Source: Thiosulfativibrio sp964601165 (lineage in GTDB: Bacteria; Pseudomonadota; Gammaproteobacteria; Thiomicrospirales; Thiomicrospiraceae). From it: DNA of 6,755 bases. Position numbers and translations under genes: made by a program. Shown here piece after piece: positions 1-5,375 of this stretch. Location: NCBI GenBank assembly GCA_964601165.1, contig CAZRMK010000086.1, positions 1 to 6,755 of the forward strand. The letters are read 5' to 3'. The notes under the pieces are model-generated. The model had not been told where the DNA came from. It worked only from the letters and a program-made list of their open reading frames with translations, and made no database searches. Positions within the stretch are counted from its first letter, which is position 1; every line of letters starts with the position of its first letter.

Positions 1-158
1 ATACTCAAAAAATTGAACGTAAGAATTTAAATTTAAGAACATGGATTAAGCGGCTGACACGAAAAACAATTTGTTTTTCAAAGTCAGAAAAAATGCATGA
101 TATTGTGATTGGTTTATTGATTAACAAAGTCGAATTTGGTGTAGATATTCATGCTTAA
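1..158 (+). CDS. IS1-family transposase, C-terminal fragment (5' end outside window)
   Basis: Reading from base 3 the frame gives about 51 residues, beginning TQKIERKNLNLRT and containing TRKTICFSKSEKMHD and VIG, to a TAA at 156-158. This aligns almost residue for residue with the end of IS1 InsB (TQRIERHNLNLRQ, GRKSLSFSKSVELHDKVIG), the last part of the DDE transposase. The catalytic residues lie upstream of the window, so activity cannot be judged. The C-terminal tail is a few residues longer than in InsB (VEFGVDIHA). The stop overlaps the first eight bases of the open phoR frame, which shows that the phoR frame opens inside the IS. Confidence 0.85.
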   Translation, partial: TQKIERKNLNLRTWIKRLTRKTICFSKSEKMHDIVIGLLINKVEFGVDIHA

Positions 159-179
159 CTACAGATTCGACCCACTACC
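1..179 (+). mobile_element. Right end of an IS1-family insertion sequence
   Basis: The first 158 bases encode the C-terminus of an IS1-type transposase. Twenty-one bases after its stop the sequence CCCACTACC ends at 179. Read from the outside in, the end is GGTAGTGGGTCGAATCTG, which matches the terminal repeat of classical IS1 (GGTAATGACTCCAACTT) at about 60% of positions, including the outer GGTA. The distance from transposase stop to element end also fits IS1. The left end lies outside the window, so the target duplication (8-9 bp in this family, expected to begin TTATATTC at 180) cannot be checked. The family assignment is firm from the protein. The exact boundary at 179 is inferred from repeat similarity. 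Confidence 0.8.
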
Positions 180-1503
180 TTATATTCTATATTTAATTAG
201 GTCGCTAGCTTTGTCTATAAATGTCTCTAGAGGTTTGTATCGAGAACTAACTTGGATTGTTAGTTTTTTTTGGGTCATTTTAATCGTGGGTGGCTTGACA
301 GGATTTTGGATGGAGATGCTGGTCTCTTTTCTGATTTATTATCTTATTCGTAATCTATGGAATCTAAGGAAATTTGAGAAATGGATGGAGACAGGTGCTC
401 AATCGTCTTTTTCATCTAGTTCAAGTTTTTGGAGTGATATTTCTTACCTAGTCGTTAAAAAACAAAAAAATCTTGAAAAACATGCGAGTATTCAAAGCTA
501 TCGTTCCGAACGCTTTCAAGCAGCTTCAATGGCTCTACCTATTTCTATTGTTTCATTAAATGAACAACATCAAATTGAATGGTTTAACTTGTCGGCTAAA
601 AATTTGCTATCTATTCGTCAAGGCGATATAGGTCGAAAAATTGAAAGCTTGGTTAGGCATCCAGAATTTGTGCAGTATTTAAAAGAATTAGACCTTAATA
701 AACCGCTTATTATAGAGTCATTAATGGGTCATAATCGTGCTTATCGCTGTCAAGTATTGGATTACTATGAAGGCCATCGTTTATTGATATTAGAAGATAT
801 CCATGAGCTTTATCATCTAGCACAAATACGAAAAGATTTTGTGGCCAATGCTTCTCATGAGTTAAGGACACCCTTAACGGTGCTGAATGGTTATCTTGAA
901 ATGATGATCGATACCCCCGGCTCTCATTTAGAGCAATGGCTAAAGCCTTTGGAGCAGATGTACCAGCAGTCTGCTCGTATGCAGAGTATTGTTGAAGATT
1001 TATTAGTCCTTTCCGCAATTGAATCAGAAACTCTTATGAAAAAGGTTAAAACCGTACGGGTTGATGAGATTTTAGAAAATACTCAAATTGATATAGAGAA
1101 TTTATATTCAAAAAAATATCAAATAAGCTTTGAAATTGAAAAGGGCTTGGTTATTCAAGGAGTGGAAGGTCCTCTCAAGAGTGTTTTTAGTAACCTTATT
1201 TCAAATGCTTTTCGCTATACCTCCGAAGGAGGAAAGATAAAAATTCGATGGTATTCAGATAAGGATGGAGCGCACTTTGAAGTTGAAGATTCAGGTATTG
1301 GTATTTCGTCAGAACACTTGAGTAGATTAACCGAGCGTTTTTATCGTATTGATACCGCACGCTCTAGAGATACAGGTGGTACGGGATTGGGGTTAGCGAT
1401 TGTTAAGCACGTGTTAGACAAACATAATTCAGTCTTAAAAATAGATAGCCAGATTGGTAAAGGATCTGTATTTGGGTGCGATTTTTTAATTGCAAGTCCC
1501 TAA
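151..1503 (+). CDS. phoR: Phosphate regulon sensor histidine kinase PhoR, 5' end abutting an IS1 end
   Basis: This is the inner-membrane sensor kinase that phosphorylates PhoB when phosphate is low. The 450-residue open frame shows two membrane segments (about 35-53 and 56-70), a linker and PAS-like domain (about 120-220; ROUGHLY RHPEFVQYL is typical of PhoR), a HisKA domain with H236 in ASHELRTPL, and a HATPase with N-box NLISNAFRYT (348-357), G1 DSGIGIS (380-386), F-box ERFYRID (395-401) and G2 GGTGLGLAI (409-417). All catalytic motifs are intact. The ATG at 151 and the first ten codons lie inside the IS1 end (to 179), so they are not native. A TTG at 211, with AGG nine bases upstream, would give 430 residues, very close to E. 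coli PhoR (431), and is the likelier native start. Use of the IS-supplied ATG cannot be excluded. No phoB is present before it. Confidence 0.93.
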   Translation: MLNYRFDPLPYILYLIRSLALSINVSRGLYRELTWIVSFFWVILIVGGLTGFWMEMLVSFLIYYLIRNLWNLRKFEKWMETGAQSSFSSSSSFWSDISYLVVKKQKNLEKHASIQSYRSERFQAASMALPISIVSLNEQHQIEWFNLSAKNLLSIRQGDIGRKIESLVRHPEFVQYLKELDLNKPLIIESLMGHNRAYRCQVLDYYEGHRLLILEDIHELYHLAQIRKDFVANASHELRTPLTVLNGYLEMMIDTPGSHLEQWLKPLEQMYQQSARMQSIVEDLLVLSAIESETLMKKVKTVRVDEILENTQIDIENLYSKKYQISFEIEKGLVIQGVEGPLKSVFSNLISNAFRYTSEGGKIKIRWYSDKDGAHFEVEDSGIGISSEHLSRLTERFYRIDTARSRDTGGTGLGLAIVKHVLDKHNSVLKIDSQIGKGSVFGCDFLIASP

Positions 1504-1512
1504 ACCTTTCAC

Positions 1513-1568
1513 TTGTCATTAAGTTGTAATATTTGTTTCATTTAGTTGTTATGGAAACTACTCATAAT
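1513..1568 (+). promoter_or_regulatory. PhoB-dependent promoter of pstS: four Pho half-sites and a -10
   Basis: Half-sites begin at 1513 (TTGTCAT), 1524 (TTGTAAT), 1535 (GTTTCAT) and 1546 (TTGTTAT), exactly 11 bp apart, making two adjacent Pho boxes. After the last half-site there are 10 bp (GGAAACTACT) and then CATAAT at 1563-1568, a 5/6 match to the -10. In E. coli phoA the Pho box is likewise followed by 10 bp and TATAGT, with no -35 needed because PhoB replaces it. Transcription should start near 1575. The array begins ten bases after the phoR stop. The pattern is read directly from the sequence. PhoB control is inferred from the E. coli consensus. Confidence 0.85.
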
Positions 1569-1592
1569 AGGTGGTGTTGAAATAACACATTT

Positions 1593-1642
1593 AGAGACCT
1601 TTGCATTCCCTAAACAGTACTTTAAATTATGCAAAGGTCTCT
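1593..1642. repeat. 50-bp palindromic element with GAGACC ends (IS5-like MITE remnant) in the pstS leader
   Basis: The ends AGAGACCTTTGCAT (1593-1606) and ATGCAAAGGTCTCT (1629-1642) are perfect 14-bp inverted repeats around a 22-base centre. The right-hand 31 bases, reverse-complemented, match the left part of the element at 2705-2774 with only one inserted base, so the two are related. Termini of the GAGACCTTTGC type are, as I recall, found in part of the IS5 family; this is not verified. No clear target duplication is seen. The element lies between the predicted transcription start and the pstS ribosome-binding site, so the pstS mRNA should carry it as a hairpin. There is no U-run after the stem, so it is a poor terminator. 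Confidence 0.7.
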
Positions 1643-1671
1643 GTTAATTATTCTTAAAAGAGAGATTAAAA

Positions 1672-2637
1672 ATGAAACGTAATTTATTAGTCGCAATGGG
1701 TTTAGCTACCGCATTAATTTCAGGTTCTGTTGTATCTGCAGAGTTGGATCCTAATTTACCAGTTTATCAAAAAGTATCAGGTATATCAGGCACTTTAACC
1801 TCAGTTGGGTCTGATTCTTTAGCAAACTTAATGACTCTTTGGGCAGAAGAGTTCAAACGTATTTATCCTAATGTGAATATTCAAATTCAGGCAGCGGGTT
1901 CTTCTACTGCACCACCAGCATTGGCACAGGGAACGTCTGATATTGGCCCTATGAGCCGGCCTATGAGGACTAAAGAAGTTTCTATGTTTGAAAAAAAGCA
2001 TGGTTATAAGCCAACTAGAGTGGGTGTTGCGATTGATGCTTTAGCGGTTTTTGTGCATAAAGACAACCCTATTAAGGGTCTATCTATTCCACAAGTAGAT
2101 GCAATTTTCTCTTCAACCCGTAAATGTGGAGTTAAAGAAGATATTAATAGGTGGAGTCAATTGGGACTAACTGGTGGGTTAGGAGAAAGAACACTGCAAC
2201 TGTTTGGTCGTAATTCTGTTTCTGGAACTCACGGTTTCTTTAAAAAGGAAGCTCTTTGTAGAGGAGACTTTAAGTCTTCTGTTAATGAACAGCCAGGATC
2301 GGCTTCTGTAGTTCAAGCTGTTTCAGCCTCTATAAATGGAATTGGTTATTCTGGAATAGCTTATAAGACGGCAGGTGTTCGTACTGTCCCACTATCAAAG
2401 AGAGAAGGAGGCGAGTTTATTGAACCAACAGCTGAAAATGCTTTGAGTGGAGCTTACCCGTTAGCTCGTGTTCTTTATGTTTATATTAATAAAGCACCTA
2501 ATAAGGCGTTAGAGCCTCTTGTTTTAGAGTTCCTTAAGTTAATTCTTTCTAAACAAGGTCAAGCATCTGTTCTCAAAGATGGTTATATTCCGCTACCTTT
2601 AGCCGCGGTACAAAAATATCTTGATGCAATTATGTAA
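1672..2637 (+). CDS. pstS: Periplasmic phosphate-binding protein PstS (PstS-like ABC substrate-binding protein)
   Basis: This is the periplasmic receptor that binds phosphate and delivers it to the Pst ABC importer. It has 321 residues with a Sec signal peptide (KRN, hydrophobic stretch, cleavage after VVSA at residue 23). Phosphate-loop motifs are visible: TLTSVGSDSL (41-50), AAGSSTAPPALAQGTSDIGP (74-93), GRNSVSGTHGFF (179-190) and NGIGYSGIAY (222-231). C152 and C196 are the only cysteines of the mature chain and could form a disulfide. It belongs to the PstS-like group that differs from E. coli PstS in lacking the ETGAGASFP-type start. The ATG at 1672 has a purine-rich AAAAGAGAGA at 1656-1665. 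The upstream Pho boxes support the role. No pstCAB follows: a terminator ends the unit, so this is a single-gene transcript. Confidence 0.92.
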   Translation: MKRNLLVAMGLATALISGSVVSAELDPNLPVYQKVSGISGTLTSVGSDSLANLMTLWAEEFKRIYPNVNIQIQAAGSSTAPPALAQGTSDIGPMSRPMRTKEVSMFEKKHGYKPTRVGVAIDALAVFVHKDNPIKGLSIPQVDAIFSSTRKCGVKEDINRWSQLGLTGGLGERTLQLFGRNSVSGTHGFFKKEALCRGDFKSSVNEQPGSASVVQAVSASINGIGYSGIAYKTAGVRTVPLSKREGGEFIEPTAENALSGAYPLARVLYVYINKAPNKALEPLVLEFLKLILSKQGQASVLKDGYIPLPLAAVQKYLDAIM

Positions 2638-2655
2638 TTGTTAATTTAGATAATC

Positions 2656-2684
2656 AAAAAAGCCCAGCTATTGCTGGGTTTTTT
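2656..2684. terminator. Bidirectional rho-independent terminator between pstS and the ferredoxin gene
   Basis: A six-A run, the stem CCCAGC (2663-2668), the loop TATT, the complementary GCTGGG (2673-2678) and then a six-T run (2679-2684) make a compact hairpin with U-runs on both strands. It ends pstS 19 bases after its stop. Read leftward it can also end the convergent ferredoxin transcript. Confidence 0.9.
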
Positions 2685-2704
2685 ATGTTTGGATTTCATA
2701 AATT

Positions 2705-2774
2705 AGAGACCTTTGCATAATTAAAGTACTGTTTTACATATTTTATAAACTGTGCTTTAATTATGCAAAGACCT
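2705..2774. repeat. 70-bp palindromic element with GAGACC end, second copy (IS5-like MITE)
   Basis: The left end AGAGACCTTTGCAT continues as AATTAAAG and is answered by CTTTAATTATGCAAAG on the right (2756-2770), so the arms pair over more than 20 bp with a few mismatches around an AT-rich centre (TTTTACATATTTTATAAA). The outermost right bases (ACCT rather than GTCTCT) do not complete the repeat. Flanks are ATTA on the left and TAATTA on the right, which could be a short A+T-rich target duplication. The first 30 bases match the element at 1593-1642 in opposite orientation. It is non-coding and lies between the shared terminator and the ferredoxin stop. Confidence 0.7.
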
Positions 2775-2777
2775 TAA

Positions 2778-3029
2778 TTAGACTAATTCAATAGTCACAT
2801 CGGTTAGAGGTATCACGCAACAGATTAAAATATCGTTATCAGATGTTTCGTAAATTGGTTCTTGCATATATTCAACTTCGCCAGATAATAGACTGACTTC
2901 GCAAGAACCACAGCTACCACTTCGGCAACTATAGGGAATGTCAAACCCTGCCTCATCCAGTGTTTCAAGTATAGAAGATTCTCCATTAAACTCTACTTCA
3001 CCTTCGTCAATGAGTATTATTTTTGGCAT
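2778..3029 (-). CDS. Small plant-type 2Fe-2S ferredoxin
   Basis: This is an 83-residue soluble electron carrier with one [2Fe-2S] cluster. The ligands are C35, C40 and C43 in SCRSGSCGSC, and C70 or C71 in ILICCVIPLTD (spacing CX4CX2CX26-27C), as in the chloroplast-type ferredoxin fold. Length and layout recall YfaE of E. coli (about 84 residues, which serves ribonucleotide reductase) and the ferredoxin domains of oxygenase reductases. No nrdAB or oxygenase gene is adjacent, so the partner is unknown and no symbol is given. The start is well supported by AAGGAAA at 3034-3040, five bases upstream of the ATG on the minus strand. It is transcribed toward pstS and away from the channel operon. Confidence 0.88.
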   Translation of the reverse strand: MPKIILIDEGEVEFNGESSILETLDEAGFDIPYSCRSGSCGSCEVSLLSGEVEYMQEPIYETSDNDILICCVIPLTDVTIELV

Positions 3030-3066
3030 ATTGTTTCCTTAAAAATTTTTAATGTAAATACGCTTT

Positions 3067-3112
3067 GTGTATTTTAGCAAGAATAAAAGAATAATTTTGC
3101 AGTAAAATACAC
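3067..3112. promoter_or_regulatory. Dyad overlapping the likely ferredoxin promoter
   Basis: GTGTATTTTA at 3067-3076 and its perfect complement TAAAATACAC at 3103-3112 are separated by 26 bp. On the minus strand the left arm contains TGCTAAAAT (3071-3079), an extended -10 (TGnTAAAAT), placed 31 bases before the ferredoxin ribosome-binding site, without a convincing -35. The dyad could be an operator for the ferredoxin or for divergent transcription toward the channel gene. No known regulator site is recognised, and A+T-rich dyads of this length can arise by chance. Confidence 0.4.
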
Positions 3113-3158
3113 CAATCTAAATTCCCAATTAGGCATTCAAGTCGGATATTTAATTAAA

Positions 3159-3228
3159 CCTAAACCCTGTAAGCACTTGCACACATATAGTTTGCACTCT
3201 ATATGCAAAATCACTTGCAGGATTTAGG
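3159..3228. mobile_element. Miniature inverted-repeat element A (70 bp) with TTAAA target duplication
   Basis: The element begins CCTAAACCCTGTAAGCACTT and ends AATCACTTGCAGGATTTAGG, imperfect terminal inverted repeats (about 15 of the outer 19 pair). It is flanked on both sides by TTAAA (3154-3158 and 3229-3233), a clean 5-bp target duplication. Its last 20 bases are identical to those of element B at 5249-5303. CCTAAATCC-type ends with A+T-rich 4-5 bp duplications recall IS1380-family termini (ISEcp1 begins CCTAGATTC), which is tentative. It has no coding capacity. It sits 20 bp upstream of the channel start codon, so it separates that gene from its original promoter or lies in its leader. 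Confidence 0.78.
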
Positions 3229-3248
3229 TTAAACTTTAGGAAAAATGC

Positions 3249-4079
3249 ATGACTTGGAAAGGTCTCCAAACTAAATTTCAAACCCTTAGAGACTACAAAG
3301 CGTTTGAGATTTTTGTTATCTCTATCATCATTCTATCATCTTTAATGATAGGAGTTAAAACTTATAACCTGAACCCTATTGTAGAGAATGTTCTTATTAT
3401 TTTGGATTATGGGGTGACCATATTCTTTGTTTTAGAAATCATTATTAGAATGGCTGCAGAAGAACGCTTTAGAGAATTCTTTACAAAAGGTTGGAATGTT
3501 TTTGATTTTACCATTGTTGTGGTGAGCTTGATTCCGTTAGATGACGCTGAATATGCTTTGATTGCGAGAATGCTTAGATTATTTCGTGTGATGCGTTTAA
3601 TCTCATTTGTACCAGAATTGCGAGTATTAGTGAGTGCTCTAATTATTGCCCTCCCTAGAATGGGGTATGTCGTACTGTTAATGTTCATTATTTTCTATTT
3701 ATATGCCATTATTGGTAACTTGATGTTTTCCGAGATTAATCCTGTATTATGGGGAGATTTAGGAGTTAGCCTGCTCACTTTGTTTAGGGTAGCAACTTTT
3801 GAAGACTGGACAGACGTGATGTATGAAGCCATGACTGTTCACCCTTTAAGTTGGATTTATTTTATTAGCTTTATCTTCTTCTCGGCTTTTGTTTTTTTAA
3901 ATATGATGATAGGTATTGTTGTTGACGTCTTGAATGAAGAGCATGCTAAAATGAAGGACGAAGATGGTGCTGAAGAAAAAATGGAAGAGAAAATAGAGCA
4001 AGAGTCACACCAATTAAAACTTGAAAAAGAGATGGCTTTATTGCATCAAAAACTAGATCGGTTGTTGGCTGAAAAATGA
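3249..4079 (+). CDS. Voltage-gated cation channel, bacterial Nav/Cav type (NaChBac-like)
   Basis: This 276-residue subunit should assemble as a tetramer in the inner membrane and pass cations on depolarisation. Segments: S1 about 20-37, S2 48-67, S3 82-97, S4 103-119 with arginines every third residue (R107, R110, R113, R116), S5 133-158, pore loop 172-192, S6 200-227. After S6 comes a charged, heptad-like C-terminal helix (229-275), as in the NaChBac-family coiled coil. The filter is T183-F-E-D-W-T-D189, where NavAb has TLESWSM. The aspartates at the second and last acidic positions match changes used to make CavAb/CaChBac calcium-selective, so Ca2+ passage is possible (inference). The ATG at 3249 has AGG at 3238-3240. 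An ATG at 3245 is out of frame. The gene overlaps the next by 4 bp. Confidence 0.88.
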   Translation: MTWKGLQTKFQTLRDYKAFEIFVISIIILSSLMIGVKTYNLNPIVENVLIILDYGVTIFFVLEIIIRMAAEERFREFFTKGWNVFDFTIVVVSLIPLDDAEYALIARMLRLFRVMRLISFVPELRVLVSALIIALPRMGYVVLLMFIIFYLYAIIGNLMFSEINPVLWGDLGVSLLTLFRVATFEDWTDVMYEAMTVHPLSWIYFISFIFFSAFVFLNMMIGIVVDVLNEEHAKMKDEDGAEEKMEEKIEQESHQLKLEKEMALLHQKLDRLLAEK

Positions 4080-5248
4080 AGTATGCCAAACAAAATTACC
4101 GTGTAATTTATCCAAAATTATCTTCCTACTATTTTTTCTATTTTATGGTTCTGGGAGCTCTGATACCTTATTTAGGATTATACCTTCAGTATCTCTCTTT
4201 TTCTGCTATTGAAATTGGACAAATTCTTGCAGTACTAATGGCCTCTAAGGTTATTGCCCCTAATATCGTTGGCTGGATAGCAGATAAACAAGCAGCTCCG
4301 ATTAAGTGGGTAAAAATTAGTTCCTTGCTCGCCTTGTTGGCTGGGACAGGTCTTATTGTTTTTGAAACTTTTTGGCCATTATTCTGGGTTGTTTTAGTCT
4401 TTAGTTTTTTTTGGCATGCGGCTTTACCACAATATGAATCTTATACCTTTAGTGTGTTGGAAAAAAAGCACAAGCATCAATATGGGAAAATTCGGCTTTG
4501 GGGGTCTGTTGGATTTATTGTTGCGGTATTACTACTAGGTCGGCAAATAGAAAATTATGGCATTGCTGTTTTGCCGTGGGGGTTATTAGGGTTACTTTTT
4601 TTTGTTTGGTTGACAACTTTTTTAGTAAAAGATAAGCCAAAATTAAATCAATCTTTTGAGGAAACTTCTTTTTTTGAAGTTGTAAAAAAACCTTGGGTGT
4701 TAGGTTTGCTTGTGGTGAGTTTTTTTATGCAATTCTCGCATGGCACTTATTATAGTTTCTATAGTATTTATCTGGTTGAACTTGGCTATGAGAAAACTAC
4801 TGTTGCTTGGCTATGGGCATTAGGAGTTTTAGCTGAGATAACTGTTTTCTTTTGGATAGTTACTATTATGAAACACTGTTCTGCTAAGAAATTGATTATT
4901 CTGAGCTTATGGTTAACGTTATTACGCTGGATGCTGATCCCTTTATTTCCAGAGCATATGGCAGTATTAGTGTTTGCACAGCTATTGCATGCAGCAAGCT
5001 TTGGTTTGTTTCATGCGGCAGCTATTTTTCTTATAGATGAGCATTTTAAAGGTCAAAATAAAGGAAAAGGTCAGGCGGTATTTGCCGCAACAAGTCATGG
5101 TCTAGGCGGTGCTTTAGGATTGTTAGTGGCAGGTTATGCTTGGTCAGAGGGAGGAGCTGTTTTGGCATTTAGTGTGAGTATGTTTGCCGTAGTGTTAGCA
5201 TTAGGTTTTAGTCGTTTTTTAAAACAAGATCTTTCAAAAAATATATAG
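4076..5248 (+). CDS. MFS permease, HcaT/3-phenylpropionate transporter-like group
   Basis: This 390-residue integral membrane protein has about twelve hydrophobic segments. Hallmarks of the MFS_1_like/HcaT group are visible: GWIADKQ in the loop after helix 2 (66-72), YGKIRLWGSVGF (136-147) starting helix 5, and QLLHAASFGLFHAAAI (302-317) in the second half. Members are thought to be proton-coupled importers, but substrates are mostly unknown, so none is assigned. The ATG overlaps the channel stop as ATGA, implying one mRNA and translational coupling. Pairing a voltage-gated channel with a permease is unusual and suggests, without proof, that the two are needed together. The stop codon TAG (5246-5248) is the last base triplet before element B and lies inside its target duplication. 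Confidence 0.87.
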   Translation: MKYAKQNYRVIYPKLSSYYFFYFMVLGALIPYLGLYLQYLSFSAIEIGQILAVLMASKVIAPNIVGWIADKQAAPIKWVKISSLLALLAGTGLIVFETFWPLFWVVLVFSFFWHAALPQYESYTFSVLEKKHKHQYGKIRLWGSVGFIVAVLLLGRQIENYGIAVLPWGLLGLLFFVWLTTFLVKDKPKLNQSFEETSFFEVVKKPWVLGLLVVSFFMQFSHGTYYSFYSIYLVELGYEKTTVAWLWALGVLAEITVFFWIVTIMKHCSAKKLIILSLWLTLLRWMLIPLFPEHMAVLVFAQLLHAASFGLFHAAAIFLIDEHFKGQNKGKGQAVFAATSHGLGGALGLLVAGYAWSEGGAVLAFSVSMFAVVLALGFSRFLKQDLSKNI

Positions 5249-5303
5249 CCTAAATCCTACAAGTGATTGCACGCTTATCGCACAATCACTTGCAGGATTT
5301 AGG
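5249..5303. mobile_element. Miniature inverted-repeat element B (55 bp), inserted at the MFS stop codon
   Basis: The ends CCTAAATCCTACAAGTGATTG (5249-5269) and its complement at 5283-5303 pair at 20 of 21 positions around a 13-base centre. Flanking pentamers are TATAG on the left (5244-5248) and TATAA on the right (5304-5308), a 4/5 target duplication. Removing one copy restores a frame ending ATA TAA, so the insertion kept the stop codon, which later became TAG. The outer 20 bases at the right are identical to element A. The transcribed form would be a strong hairpin at the mRNA 3' end, just ahead of the terminator. Confidence 0.8.
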
Positions 5304-5306
5304 TAT

Positions 5307-5337
5307 AAAAATTCGGCTAACTTACTGCTGAGTTTTT
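5307..5337 (+). terminator. Rho-independent terminator of the channel-MFS operon
   Basis: In RNA the arm AAAAATTCGGC (5307-5317) pairs with GCTGAGTTTTT (5327-5337) over 11 bp with two G-U wobbles, around a 9-base loop, ending in five U. On the opposite strand the wobbles become mismatches, so it works mainly rightward. It presumably followed the MFS stop directly before element B inserted. Confidence 0.65.
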
Positions 5338-5346
5338 AAAAAAAAC

Positions 5347-5375
5347 ATGTCATAAATAATTCATAAAAGTGTCAT
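5347..5375 (+). promoter_or_regulatory. Pho-box-like array upstream of the CBS-GGDEF gene
   Basis: Three heptamers at exactly 11-bp spacing, ATGTCAT (5347), AATTCAT (5358) and GTGTCAT (5369), are separated by AAAT and AAAA, as in the E. coli Pho box (CTGTCAT, 4 bp, CTGTCAT). All end in TCAT. A possible -10, TAAAAT, lies at 5382-5387, only 6 bp after the last half-site instead of the usual 10, which weakens the call. The sequence pattern is direct. PhoB binding is inferred. Confidence 0.5.

Noticed and set aside
221..250. ATG at 221 as phoR start
   Set aside because: It is out of frame with phoR and reaches a stop after nine codons.
710..1018. 102-codon open frame on the minus strand inside phoR
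   Set aside because: It is antisense to the PAS/HisKA coding region, has no recognisable domain, and phoR is clearly the real gene.
1593..1642. Attenuator or riboswitch in the pstS leader
   Set aside because: The hairpin has no following U-run and no alternative pairing was found. Its relation to the copy at 2705 marks it as an insertion.
3407..3688. 93-codon open frame on the minus strand inside the channel gene
   Set aside because: It is antisense to S2-S5 of a well-supported channel, with no ribosome site or family resemblance.
3159..5303. Composite transposon made of elements A and B carrying the channel and MFS genes
   Set aside because: Element A has its own perfect TTAAA duplication and element B its own near-match TATAG/TATAA, so they look like separate insertions. 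No transposase is enclosed.
5249..5303. Element B as the operon terminator
   Set aside because: It lacks a U-run after the stem, and a proper hairpin with five U follows at 5307-5337.
3154..5308. CRISPR-like repeats from the recurring 20-bp block AATCACTTGCAGGATTTAGG
   Set aside because: Only two copies exist, about 2 kb apart, each within a palindrome with target duplications. There is no spacer array.
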